A DNA stretch of 5,307 nt from Hyphomicrobiales bacterium (GTDB lineage: Bacteria; Pseudomonadota; Alphaproteobacteria; Rhizobiales; Devosiaceae): contig WFPQ01000206.1 in the NCBI GenBank assembly GCA_015487515.1, positions 1 through 5,307 on the forward strand, written 5' to 3'. Position numbers and translations under genes: made by a program. Shown in pieces: positions 1 to 5,307 of the stretch. The notes under the pieces are model-generated. The model was not told the origin of the DNA. It worked only from the letters and a program-made list of their open reading frames with translations, and ran no database searches. Every line of letters begins with the position of its first letter. Positions within the stretch are counted from its first letter, which is position 1.

Positions 1-636
1 ACGCAGGTCATCCCCGGCACTGGTTTCCTGCAGCAGCCTTGTCGGAGCACCGGCCACGTAAACAAAGGCATCTATGGCCCCGGCCCGCAACTGGTCCAGG
101 GATTCACCGGCCGAAAGCGAGAGAGTTCTTGCCGGGCGCACATTTCCCACGTCGAACAGGAACGCCGAAGTCAGGGAAGTCCCGCTGTTCTCCCCTCCCG
201 TTGCCACCACCTTTCCGTTCAGGTCGGTAAGAGTTGCAATTCCAGTGCTTTTCCTGGTCACGATATGCACCTCCTCCTTGTACAGGGGAAAGACATATCT
301 GGTATTGCGAAGAATTGAGCGCATCTGAGCATCTTCAGAGCGAAAGGTCCTTATGAAATCCAGCACATCGCTCTGCACGATGCCAAACTGGGTCTGGGGC
401 CTGGACCTGACCGCCATTATGTTTTCCATGGAACCGGCCGATTCCACGACTATGACATTGTCCCTGCCCGCCTGTTCGGCAAGGGCTGCAATGTCTTTTC
501 CGATCTGGATATAGGTGCCGGTTGCACCGCCGGTCATTATGTTTACTTCAAAGCTCTGGGAAAAAGCCCCGCCCGCACTGGATATGAAAATTCCGAAAAA
601 GACTGTGATTGCAGCAAGCCTGGTATTCCGATTCAT
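1..636 (-). CDS. TAXI-family TRAP transporter solute-binding protein (3' end outside window)
   Basis: This is the periplasmic receptor of a TAXI-type TRAP transporter, which captures an organic acid or amino acid and passes it to the DctQ/DctM-type membrane subunits for ion-driven uptake. The first 212 residues are visible. Residues 1-26 form a signal peptide: a basic MNRNTR start, a hydrophobic stretch around 7-20, and likely cleavage near AFS|QSF. The family motif follows at 29-46 (FEVNIMTGGATGTYIQIG). Further typical segments are ESAGSMENI (about 65-73), FGIVQSDV (about 84-91), a PLYKEEVHIVTR segment (about 116-127) and an LTDLNGKVVATGGENSGTS-type segment. The start is set by GGAGG at 644-648, seven bases upstream. 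The expected whole protein is about 310-330 residues, so the C-terminal third and any membrane subunit lie beyond the left edge. The substrate cannot be read from the sequence; some characterised TAXI receptors bind glutamate or 2-oxoglutarate. The gene is divergent from xthA. Confidence 0.93.
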   Translation of the reverse strand, partial: MNRNTRLAAITVFFGIFISSAGGAFSQSFEVNIMTGGATGTYIQIGKDIAALAEQAGRDNVIVVESAGSMENIMAVRSRPQTQFGIVQSDVLDFIRTFRSEDAQMRSILRNTRYVFPLYKEEVHIVTRKSTGIATLTDLNGKVVATGGENSGTSLTSAFLFDVGNVRPARTLSLSAGESLDQLRAGAIDAFVYVAGAPTRLLQETSAGDDLR

Positions 637-688
637 GACAAAACCTCCGGTTCTGCCCCCGCACCACGGTCTGAATACGAATATACTT

Positions 689-716
689 GTTAAAAAATGG
701 CTATTTTTTGCTTAAC
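689..716. repeat. A/T-rich inverted repeat (hairpin or operator-like palindrome)
   Basis: On the plus strand AAAAAAT (692-698) and ATTTTTT (703-709) are exact inverted copies around a GGCT loop. The outer GTTAA (689-693) also mirrors TTAAC (712-716), as an alternative and wider pairing with a two-base bulge. The stem is nearly all A:T, so it is weak as an intrinsic terminator. Its position 53 bp upstream of the TAXI start codon, next to the TATATT box, would suit a regulator site or a bent promoter element. The symmetry is directly visible; the role is inference. Confidence 0.45.
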
Positions 717-830
717 TGTTTTATGTTTCGCCGTATTTATCGAGACCTCGTACAATTTCACTCACAAATTCCATGGACATAAAATAAGGCAAGAACACCT
801 GTTTATCCCCCTGCCATTCGCTGATAGTCT

Positions 831-859
831 TTGCACCGCAAAAATATTTCAGTGACAAT
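831..859 (+). promoter_or_regulatory. Candidate sigma70 promoter for xthA
   Basis: TTGCAC (831-836; four of six matches to TTGACA) and GACAAT (854-859; four of six to TATAAT) are separated by an ideal 17 bases. Transcription would start near 866, giving a leader of about 28 bases before the xthA start codon. This fits a lone gene whose upstream neighbour diverges. The boxes are only moderate matches, so this is a candidate and not a certain site. Confidence 0.4.
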
Positions 860-893
860 CCAGACGTTTAAAAACAGTCCCTGATGAGGAAAC

Positions 894-1673
894 ATGCGGA
901 TCGCCAGTTGGAACATTAACGGTATCAAGGCTAGGCTTGCGGTGATAACTGCCTGGCTGGAACAGGAAAAGCCCGACATGCTTTGCCTGCAGGAAATAAA
1001 GTCCGTTGACGAAAACTTTCCGCGCCAGCCTTTCGAATCACTGGGCTACAATGTGCAGACCCATGGGCAAAAGGGGTTCAATGGTGTGGCCATATTGTCA
1101 AAACTTCCGTTCGACGAAACCCATCGCGGCCTGGAGGGAGACGAAAATGACAAGCAGGCCCGGCTCATCGAGGGGGTTTTTTCAACCGCTTCCGGGGCCT
1201 TCAGGGTCTGCAACATATATCTGCCAAACGGAAACCCCGCACCGGGCGAAAAATTCACCTACAAGCTTGACTGGATGGACCGGCTCCATGATTTCGTCGT
1301 CTCCCGCCTGAAACTGGAAGAACCGTTCATACTGCTTGGGGATTTCAACATCATACCGGCAGACATAGACTGCCACAGCCCGAAAGACTGGTATGGTGAT
1401 GCCCTGTTCAGGCCAGAAAGCGCTGAAAGATTCAGGGCCCTGCTCAACCTGGGGCTGACCGATGCCCTGCGGGCCACCACCAGCGAGCCTTCCTATACCT
1501 TTTGGGATTTCCAGTCCGGGGCATGGCGGAAAAACAACGGGATTCGCATCGATCACCTGTTGCTGAGCCCACGGGCAGCAGACAGAATCAGCAACATCAG
1601 GGTGCACAAGGAATTACGAGGATGGGACAAACCATCAGACCATGTTCCCATAGAGGGAGATTTTGATTTTTAG
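894..1673 (+). CDS. xthA: Exodeoxyribonuclease III
   Basis: XthA is a cytoplasmic base-excision repair enzyme: a Mg-dependent AP endonuclease, 3'-phosphodiesterase and 3'-5' exonuclease on duplex DNA. The protein is complete at 259 residues, close to the roughly 268 of E. coli. All endonuclease/exonuclease/phosphatase fold motifs are present. The N-terminal RIASWNINGIKARL gives N7, LQEIKS gives metal ligand E34, and NIYLPNGNP gives Y109. GDFNI gives D150 and N152, RIDHLLLSP gives D220, and the C-terminal SDHVPIEGDF gives the catalytic D249-H250 pair. The residue spacing parallels E. coli N7, E34, Y109, D151, N153, D229, D258 and H259. The ATG is preceded by GAGG at 886-889, four bases upstream, and is the only start that retains the MRIASWN opening. 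The gene is monocistronic, divergent from the TAXI gene and convergent with the Sel1 gene. No frameshift or missing key residue is seen. Confidence 0.97.
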   Translation: MRIASWNINGIKARLAVITAWLEQEKPDMLCLQEIKSVDENFPRQPFESLGYNVQTHGQKGFNGVAILSKLPFDETHRGLEGDENDKQARLIEGVFSTASGAFRVCNIYLPNGNPAPGEKFTYKLDWMDRLHDFVVSRLKLEEPFILLGDFNIIPADIDCHSPKDWYGDALFRPESAERFRALLNLGLTDALRATTSEPSYTFWDFQSGAWRKNNGIRIDHLLLSPRAADRISNIRVHKELRGWDKPSDHVPIEGDFDF

Positions 1674-1681
1674 AGCACTTT

Positions 1682-1713
1682 CCGGGTCAAACCGGATCAA
1701 TCCCGTTTCCCGG
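1682..1713. repeat. Imperfect hairpin just downstream of xthA
   Basis: Nine bases after the xthA stop codon, CCGGG (1682-1686) pairs with CCCGG (1709-1713). After a TC bulge, AAAC (1689-1692) pairs with GTTT (1705-1708). After one C-C mismatch, GGAT (1694-1697) pairs with ATCC (1700-1703). That makes 13 pairs in a compact stem. No run of T follows on either strand, so it is not a textbook intrinsic terminator. It could still protect the 3' end of the xthA mRNA, or be a member of a dispersed palindromic repeat family of the kind common in alphaproteobacterial intergenic DNA. The pairing is seen; the family assignment is not established. Confidence 0.5.
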
Positions 1714-1780
1714 TTGGCAGACGAGCCGGCCAAAAACCGGTAGCGACGGCAACCGGTTGCAGATGACATGGGATGCTTGC

Positions 1781-1814
1781 CGGGTGCTGTCGGGTGCTGC
1801 CGGGTGCTGTCGGG
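1781..1814. repeat. 10-bp tandem repeat, 3.4 copies
   Basis: The unit CGGGTGCTGY is repeated three times at 1781-1790, 1791-1800 and 1801-1810, followed by a partial CGGG. The last base alternates T, C, T, which suggests a 20-bp duplication on top of the 10-bp period. A degenerate related unit (GGATGCTTGC) may precede it at 1771-1780. A 10-bp period does not keep a reading frame, and the repeat lies between the ends of two convergent genes, so it is noncoding. Its length may vary between strains. Confidence 0.75.
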
Positions 1815-1957
1815 AAAATTCGGAAACCGCCGGGAACCGTAATCCGTAAAGACGCTCAATGCCGTGGCATGGCAGGTAACGCCTTGACGGGAAGCGCATG
1901 GAACATCGGAGAGCGAAGCGTGTCCAACGCCATGCGGAGAGGTGGCCTGGCCCAGAA

Positions 1958-2809
1958 TCAGCGAGGCAATTGCTCACGTACCATATCGGCAGCATTCTTT
2001 GCTTCAAGGCGCTGCTCGGGAGTAGCCACCAGCAGGGCCCTGGTAAGAAGCTCTTCCACCCATTGCTCATCCTTGCTGCCCATGGCCGCCTCCCGGGCCA
2101 GCATCATCCACATCAGCCCTTCCACGGGTTTGGGCTCCATACCGTTGCCATTGAACAGCAGGTCCCCCAGAACCGCCTGGGCCGAAACCTGGTTCTTTTG
2201 CGCCGCAAGGGAAAGCCAGCGCGCACTCAACAGGGGGTTTGGACCCATTTCATCTTCGAGATACAACAGGCCGACCCGGTACTGGGCATTGGCATTACCA
2301 AAATAAGAGGCCGCGTGAAACAGCAGGGCCCGGGCCTGGGCCTGATCGGGGGCAATTCCGGCATCGGGAAGACCGGCCCTGTAATATTCACCAACCTTCA
2401 CGAATGAGCGGGCCACTATGTCAGCCTGCACGGAATGGGGGGGGAGGTTGGCGTTCTCGTTGGCTATCTTGGAAAAATACCTGAAGGCGCGAGCCTTGTC
2501 CTGCTCGACGCCAATTCCGTTTTCATACATCTGACCAAGCTGCCACAGGGCCTGGGGCTGACCGTTGGCCGCAGCCCCTTCAAGGATGGTTTTCATGTCG
2601 GAACTGGAAACTCCACCCTCTGCCCCGTTCAGCAGATCTCCAAAACTTCCAAGGACTTCACTTGCGGTTCTCTCCCTGGAATTTTCACTGCGAAAAGTCT
2701 GCGCCGACACCATGCCCGGTGCCAGCGCCAACGGGAAAACAACGATCCCGGTCAAAAAATATCCGGATAACCGCTCTGTCCAGCACAGGAATCTTCTAAA
2801 TGTCCGCAT
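1958..2809 (-). CDS. Periplasmic Sel1-like repeat protein, ExoR-like
   Basis: The protein has 283 residues from the chosen start. Residues 1-36 are a signal peptide: basic MRTFRRF, a hydrophobic core near 15-30, and an MVSA|QTF cleavage site, so export to the periplasm is expected. Four Sel1/TPR-like helix pairs follow at about 79-115 ([20 protein letters not shown]), 132-168, 169-204 ([16 protein letters not shown]) and 205-241 ([15 protein letters not shown]), then a helical C-terminus. The layout and several segments resemble rhizobial ExoR, a periplasmic repressor of the ExoS(ChvG)/ChvI two-component system that controls exopolysaccharide and envelope genes. That link rests on remembered similarity, and no chvG/chvI lies in the window. 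The ATG at 2809 is preferred because AAAAGG lies six bases upstream and the signal peptide begins there. The ATGs at 2827 and 2896 lack such a site and lie deeper in ilvD. The gene overlaps the end of ilvD by 14 bp, implying one transcript. A generic Sel1 scaffold protein is the alternative. Confidence 0.88.
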   Translation of the reverse strand: MRTFRRFLCWTERLSGYFLTGIVVFPLALAPGMVSAQTFRSENSRERTASEVLGSFGDLLNGAEGGVSSSDMKTILEGAAANGQPQALWQLGQMYENGIGVEQDKARAFRYFSKIANENANLPPHSVQADIVARSFVKVGEYYRAGLPDAGIAPDQAQARALLFHAASYFGNANAQYRVGLLYLEDEMGPNPLLSARWLSLAAQKNQVSAQAVLGDLLFNGNGMEPKPVEGLMWMMLAREAAMGSKDEQWVEELLTRALLVATPEQRLEAKNAADMVREQLPR

Positions 2810-4550
2810 AGCAAGCCTTTTCGCCATTTGCACCGGGGTGAGTAAGGGCTCCATGCCGGGCATCGCCGACAAGCTGGGCATATTTCCAGATGACACCGGA
2901 GCCGAAATTCAACTCGCGGGGCTTCCATTCGCGGGCCCTCTGGGCCAGTTCCTCTTCGCTCAAGTCAACCTCGATGGTGCCGTTTACTGCATCGATGCTG
3001 ATGATATCCCCATCCCTGATCAGGGCAACAGGTCCACCCTTTGCAGCCTCAGGCCCCACGTGCCCGATACAAAAACCGCGGGTGGCACCGGAAAACCTGC
3101 CATCGGTAATCAGGGCCACCTTGTCACCCGAGCCCTGCCCGTAAAGGGCAGCAGTGGTCGAGAGCATTTCGCGCATTCCCGGACCGCCAACCGGGCCCTC
3201 GTAACGAATTACGAGGACTTCGCCCTCTTCGTATTTCCTGTCGGAAACGGCCTTGAAACATTCCTCTTCACTGTCAAAACAACGGGCCGGGCCGGTAAAG
3301 GTCAGGTCGCTCATGCCGGCAACCTTTACTATGGCACCGTCAGGCGCCAGGTTGCCCTTGAGGGTAACGACACCCCCGGTCGGAGTGATAGGATCGCTGG
3401 CAGGCCGCACCACGTCCTGACTGTCGTTCCATTTCACGTTTTCAAGGTTCTGGGCCATGGTGCGGCCGGTGACCGTCATGCAGTCCCCATGCAGGTAGCC
3501 GTTTTCAAGCAGGGTCTTCATCAATATGGGAATACCGCCGGCCTCGAACATATCCTTGGCCACATAACGGCCACCGGGCTTCAGATCGGCTATGTAAGGG
3601 GTCTTCTTGAAAATTTCACCCACGTCGAACAGGTCAAAATCTATGCCGCACTCACTGGCAATGGCCGGAAGGTGCAGGGCCGCATTGGTGGACCCGCCCG
3701 AAGCGGCAACGACCGTTGCTGCATTCTCCAGGGCCTTTCTGGTAACGATGTCGCGCGGCCTGATATCGAGCCTTATCAGTTCCATTATCTGCTCACCGGC
3801 AGTCATGCAGAACTGATCGCGAATTTCATAAGGGGCCGGCGCCCCGGCCGAATAGGGCAAGGCAAGGCCAATGGCCTCGGAAACGGTGGCCATGGTATTG
3901 GCGGTGAACTGGGCCCCGCAGGCCCCGGCCGAGGGACAGGCCACTGTTTCGAGTTCCTCCAGGTCCTCATCGGACATGTCACCGACCGAATGCCGGCCAA
4001 CCGCCTCGAAAACATCCTGGACCGTTACCGGGTTGCCCCGGAAATTGCCCGGCAGTATGGAACCCCCATAAAGAAATATCGAAGGAACGTTAAGCCGGCA
4101 CATGGCCATCATCATGCCGGGCAGGGACTTGTCGCAACCGGCAAGCCCCACCAGCGCATCATAACAATGGCCGCGCATGGTCAATTCCACCGAATCGGTG
4201 ATCACGTCCCGTGAAACCAGCGAGGATTTCATGCCCTCATGGCCCATGGCAATGCCATCGGTAACCGTGATGGTGGTGAATTCGCGGGGGGTGCCGTTGG
4301 CGGACGCAACGCCCTTCTTGACCGCCTGGGCCTGGCGCATCAGGGCGATATTGCATGGAGCAGCCTCGTTCCAGCAGGTGGCAACCCCGACAAAGGGCTG
4401 ATGAATCTGCCCGGACGTCAGGCCCATGGCATAATAATAGGAACGGTGGGGCGCCCGCGACGGCCCTTCGGTCACATGGCGGGAAGGGAGTCTTGTCTTG
4501 TCAAAATTCTTGTTACCAGTATTCTTCTTGTCGCTATTCTTGGCGTCCAT
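2796..4550 (-). CDS. ilvD: Dihydroxy-acid dehydratase
   Basis: IlvD dehydrates 2,3-dihydroxy-3-methylbutanoate and 2,3-dihydroxy-3-methylpentanoate to the 2-oxo acids that become valine (with leucine and pantothenate downstream) and isoleucine. The protein is complete at 584 residues, typical of the IlvD/Edd [2Fe-2S] branch. Three cysteines fit the cluster ligands: C66 in NEAAPCN, C139 in AGCDKS and C211 in [15 protein letters not shown]98 in TVTDGI and the lysine K140 after C139 suit the Mg site. S487 in TDGRFSG matches the serine proposed as catalytic base. Other family blocks are GGSILPGNF (162-170) and [11 protein letters not shown] (452-462). The start is supported by AAGGA about ten bases upstream and by a polar tail before the conserved [20 protein letters not shown]. 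The gene heads a pair with the Sel1 gene and lies 369 bp downstream of valS. No leader peptide or attenuator is evident. The cluster type is inferred from cysteine spacing. Confidence 0.98.
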   Translation of the reverse strand: MDAKNSDKKNTGNKNFDKTRLPSRHVTEGPSRAPHRSYYYAMGLTSGQIHQPFVGVATCWNEAAPCNIALMRQAQAVKKGVASANGTPREFTTITVTDGIAMGHEGMKSSLVSRDVITDSVELTMRGHCYDALVGLAGCDKSLPGMMMAMCRLNVPSIFLYGGSILPGNFRGNPVTVQDVFEAVGRHSVGDMSDEDLEELETVACPSAGACGAQFTANTMATVSEAIGLALPYSAGAPAPYEIRDQFCMTAGEQIMELIRLDIRPRDIVTRKALENAATVVAASGGSTNAALHLPAIASECGIDFDLFDVGEIFKKTPYIADLKPGGRYVAKDMFEAGGIPILMKTLLENGYLHGDCMTVTGRTMAQNLENVKWNDSQDVVRPASDPITPTGGVVTLKGNLAPDGAIVKVAGMSDLTFTGPARCFDSEEECFKAVSDRKYEEGEVLVIRYEGPVGGPGMREMLSTTAALYGQGSGDKVALITDGRFSGATRGFCIGHVGPEAAKGGPVALIRDGDIISIDAVNGTIEVDLSEEELAQRAREWKPRELNFGSGVIWKYAQLVGDARHGALTHPGANGEKACYADI

Positions 4551-4919
4551 GACGGATTTTCCTTATGTTCAAACGCTCCCGGCCATGCCAGCGATATTAC
4601 TGGTGACATCCGATGAAACCCGTCGTGAAAGATCATGAAATATCAACATCAAGGTCAGACCATCTCACAAGGCAACTTCAAGGGGCCCGGACAATCAGAG
4701 TCACAAACGCCGCCCGGCCAGGGCAAACAAGACAAAAGGTGAAGCAAAAAAGTAACGAAACCAGAAAACAAAACTCATCCTGCCCCCGCTCTTGTCAGAG
4801 TTCTTTTGGGTGAGAATGTGACCAACAAAGCAGTTCCCGTACAATACATTCCGTGGGGGGAATGGTTTTCCGAAAATGTTGCAGAAATGGCACAAATCCA
4901 CAACCGGCTTGTAGGAAAA
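4551..4919. other. Intergenic region between valS and ilvD, probable ilvD upstream region
   Basis: These 369 bases separate two genes read in the same leftward direction. The ilvD ribosome-binding site (AAGGA on the minus strand, near 4560) is in it. I see no convincing gene. The minus strand of 4701-4800 is T-rich and gives a Phe-rich open frame without a good ribosome-binding site. I looked for a sigma70 promoter facing ilvD and found only poor boxes. No tRNA, BCAA-rich leader followed by a terminator, or riboswitch was recognised. The length suggests that ilvD has its own promoter. Confidence 0.5.
4847..4864. repeat. Short inverted repeat downstream of valS
   Basis: CATTCC (4847-4852) and GGAATG (4859-4864) are exact inverted copies around a GTGGGG loop, 55 bases beyond the valS stop codon. 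On the valS-sense strand the stem is followed by TATTGT and not by a T run. It could be part of valS 3'-end formation but does not qualify as a standard terminator, and a six-base match of this kind may be chance. Confidence 0.25.
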
Positions 4920-5307
4920 TCAATTCAATCTGGCAACCGCCCCGGCCAGCCTGCTTCTCAAATCACCCAGTTCTTCCACACGCAATTTCTGCTTTTCCAC
5001 AATTTCGGCCGGAGCCTTGGACAGAAACTGCTGGTTTGAAAGTTTTTTCCCGATCCGGGAAATCTCGTCATCCATTCTTGCGATTTCCCTGTTCAGACGC
5101 TGCTTTTCGACCGCCACGTCAATGACACCGCCCAGGGGCAGGGCAAAGGTGGCCTCGTCAAGGACCAGTTGCGCACAATCCTGCGGCACGGAAGAAGAAA
5201 GGGAGATTTCATCAATGCGGGCCAGGCGCATGATTGCCGGCTCATGGGACCTGATGCGCTGCTCGGTCAGTTGAGCCGCACCGATGACCACCAGGGGGAT
5301 CCTGGCC
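4920..5307 (-). CDS. valS: Valyl-tRNA synthetase, C-terminal end (5' part outside window)
   Basis: ValS is the cytoplasmic class Ia aminoacyl-tRNA synthetase that charges tRNA-Val. Only the last 128 residues are visible, of roughly 900-950 expected, so the HIGH and KMSKS catalytic motifs lie beyond the right edge. The visible part starts in frame with ARIPLVVIGAAQ and continues through SHEPAIMRLARIDEI. It then has LPLGGVIDVAVEKQRLNREI and the C-terminal coiled-coil arm that contacts tRNA. The arm carries the family hallmark FLSKAPAEIVEKQKLRVEEL, equivalent to the FxxKAPxxVVxxE segment of other ValS proteins, and ends ARLN before TGA. The charged heptad-like composition of the last 64 residues fits the two-helix arm. 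It reads in the same direction as ilvD, but the long gap makes co-transcription uncertain. No frameshift is visible in this segment. Confidence 0.95.
   Translation of the reverse strand, partial: ARIPLVVIGAAQLTEQRIRSHEPAIMRLARIDEISLSSSVPQDCAQLVLDEATFALPLGGVIDVAVEKQRLNREIARMDDEISRIGKKLSNQQFLSKAPAEIVEKQKLRVEELGDLRSRLAGAVARLN

Larger units (their letters stand above)
637..893. other. A+T-rich divergent intergenic region between the TAXI gene and xthA
   Basis: These 257 bases separate two divergent genes and must hold the promoters of both. Over 661-840 I count 72 G+C of 180 (40%), clearly below the flanking genes; sample lines in xthA and ilvD give 55-63%. It contains an A/T hairpin (689-716), a candidate xthA promoter (831-859) and an open frame on the minus strand ending at 721. 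On the minus strand a TATATT (minus-10-like) falls within 680-690, but no acceptable minus-35 lies 16-18 bases upstream, so I do not call a TAXI promoter. No tRNA-like or riboswitch-like structure is evident. Confidence 0.6.

Noticed and set aside
1773..2407. Plus-strand open frames opposite the Sel1 gene and the repeat region
   Set aside because: They run antisense to a signal peptide plus Sel1-repeat protein and start in the 10-bp repeat or intergenic DNA. No family motif is visible in them.
2810..2896. Upstream extension of the Sel1 protein to a 312-residue form starting at 2896
   Set aside because: The extra 29 residues lie inside ilvD, have no suitable ribosome-binding site, and would bury the signal peptide behind a long tail.
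2565..4214. A 549-codon open frame on the plus strand, antisense to ilvD
   Set aside because: It lies almost wholly opposite ilvD, whose cysteine and active-site motifs are unmistakable. The translated product is rich in Gly, His and Arg with no recognisable domain, as expected for an antisense shadow of a G+C-biased gene.
4569..4649. 26-codon minus-strand frame (MLIFHDLSRRV...) upstream of ilvD as an attenuation leader peptide
   Set aside because: There is no ribosome-binding site before its ATG, no run of Ile, Val or Leu codons, and no terminator hairpin with a T run between it and ilvD.
4847..4864. valS intrinsic terminator
   Set aside because: The six-pair hairpin is not followed by a T run on the valS-sense strand and lies 55 bases past the stop, so it is listed only as a short inverted repeat.
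4701..4901. 66-codon Phe-rich minus-strand frame between valS and ilvD
   Set aside because: The composition reflects the T-rich strand, the start has no good ribosome-binding site, and nothing in it is recognisable. A membrane microprotein from an internal ATG cannot be excluded but has no positive support.
1..5307. A hidden novel system, mobile element, CRISPR array, or tRNA/rRNA gene
   Set aside because: All major coding space is explained by five housekeeping or common families. No transposase, regularly spaced repeat array, attachment-like duplication or tRNA cloverleaf was seen on either strand.

Overview
The window looks like ordinary chromosome from an alphaproteobacterium of moderate to fairly high G+C. 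Three things point there: an ilvD product with the [26 protein letters not shown] N-terminus common in that class, a periplasmic Sel1-repeat protein resembling rhizobial ExoR, and a TAXI-type solute receptor. This placement comes from remembered family resemblance, not from a search, and I would not go below class level.

Layout, left to right. At 1-636 (minus) is the N-terminal part of a TAXI-family TRAP transporter solute-binding protein, running off the left edge. At 637-893 is an A+T-rich divergent intergenic region (about 40% G+C over 661-840) with an A/T hairpin, a candidate sigma70 promoter for xthA and a doubtful micro-ORF. At 894-1673 (plus) is a complete exodeoxyribonuclease III gene, xthA. 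At 1674-1957 is a convergent gap with a hairpin directly after xthA, a cluster of CCGG palindromes and a 10-bp tandem repeat. At 1958-2809 (minus) is the ExoR-like Sel1-repeat protein. At 2796-4550 (minus) is complete ilvD. At 4551-4919 is a 369-bp gap with no convincing gene. At 4920-5307 (minus) is the C-terminal end of valS, entering from the right edge.

How the genes relate. valS, ilvD and the Sel1 gene all read leftward. ilvD and the Sel1 gene overlap by 14 bp and are almost certainly co-transcribed and perhaps translationally coupled. The valS-ilvD gap is long enough for ilvD to have its own promoter. IlvD makes the 2-oxo acid precursors of valine and isoleucine, and ValS charges tRNA-Val, so these two share an amino-acid theme. 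The Sel1 protein has a signal peptide and probably acts in the periplasm. xthA (base-excision repair) and the TAXI receptor are divergent and functionally separate.

I found no mobile element, CRISPR array, tRNA, rRNA or defence-like cassette, and no clear evidence of a novel multi-gene system. The points most worth checking are the ilvD/ExoR-like coupling, the repeat-rich segment between the convergent genes, and the small open frame in the TAXI-xthA gap.
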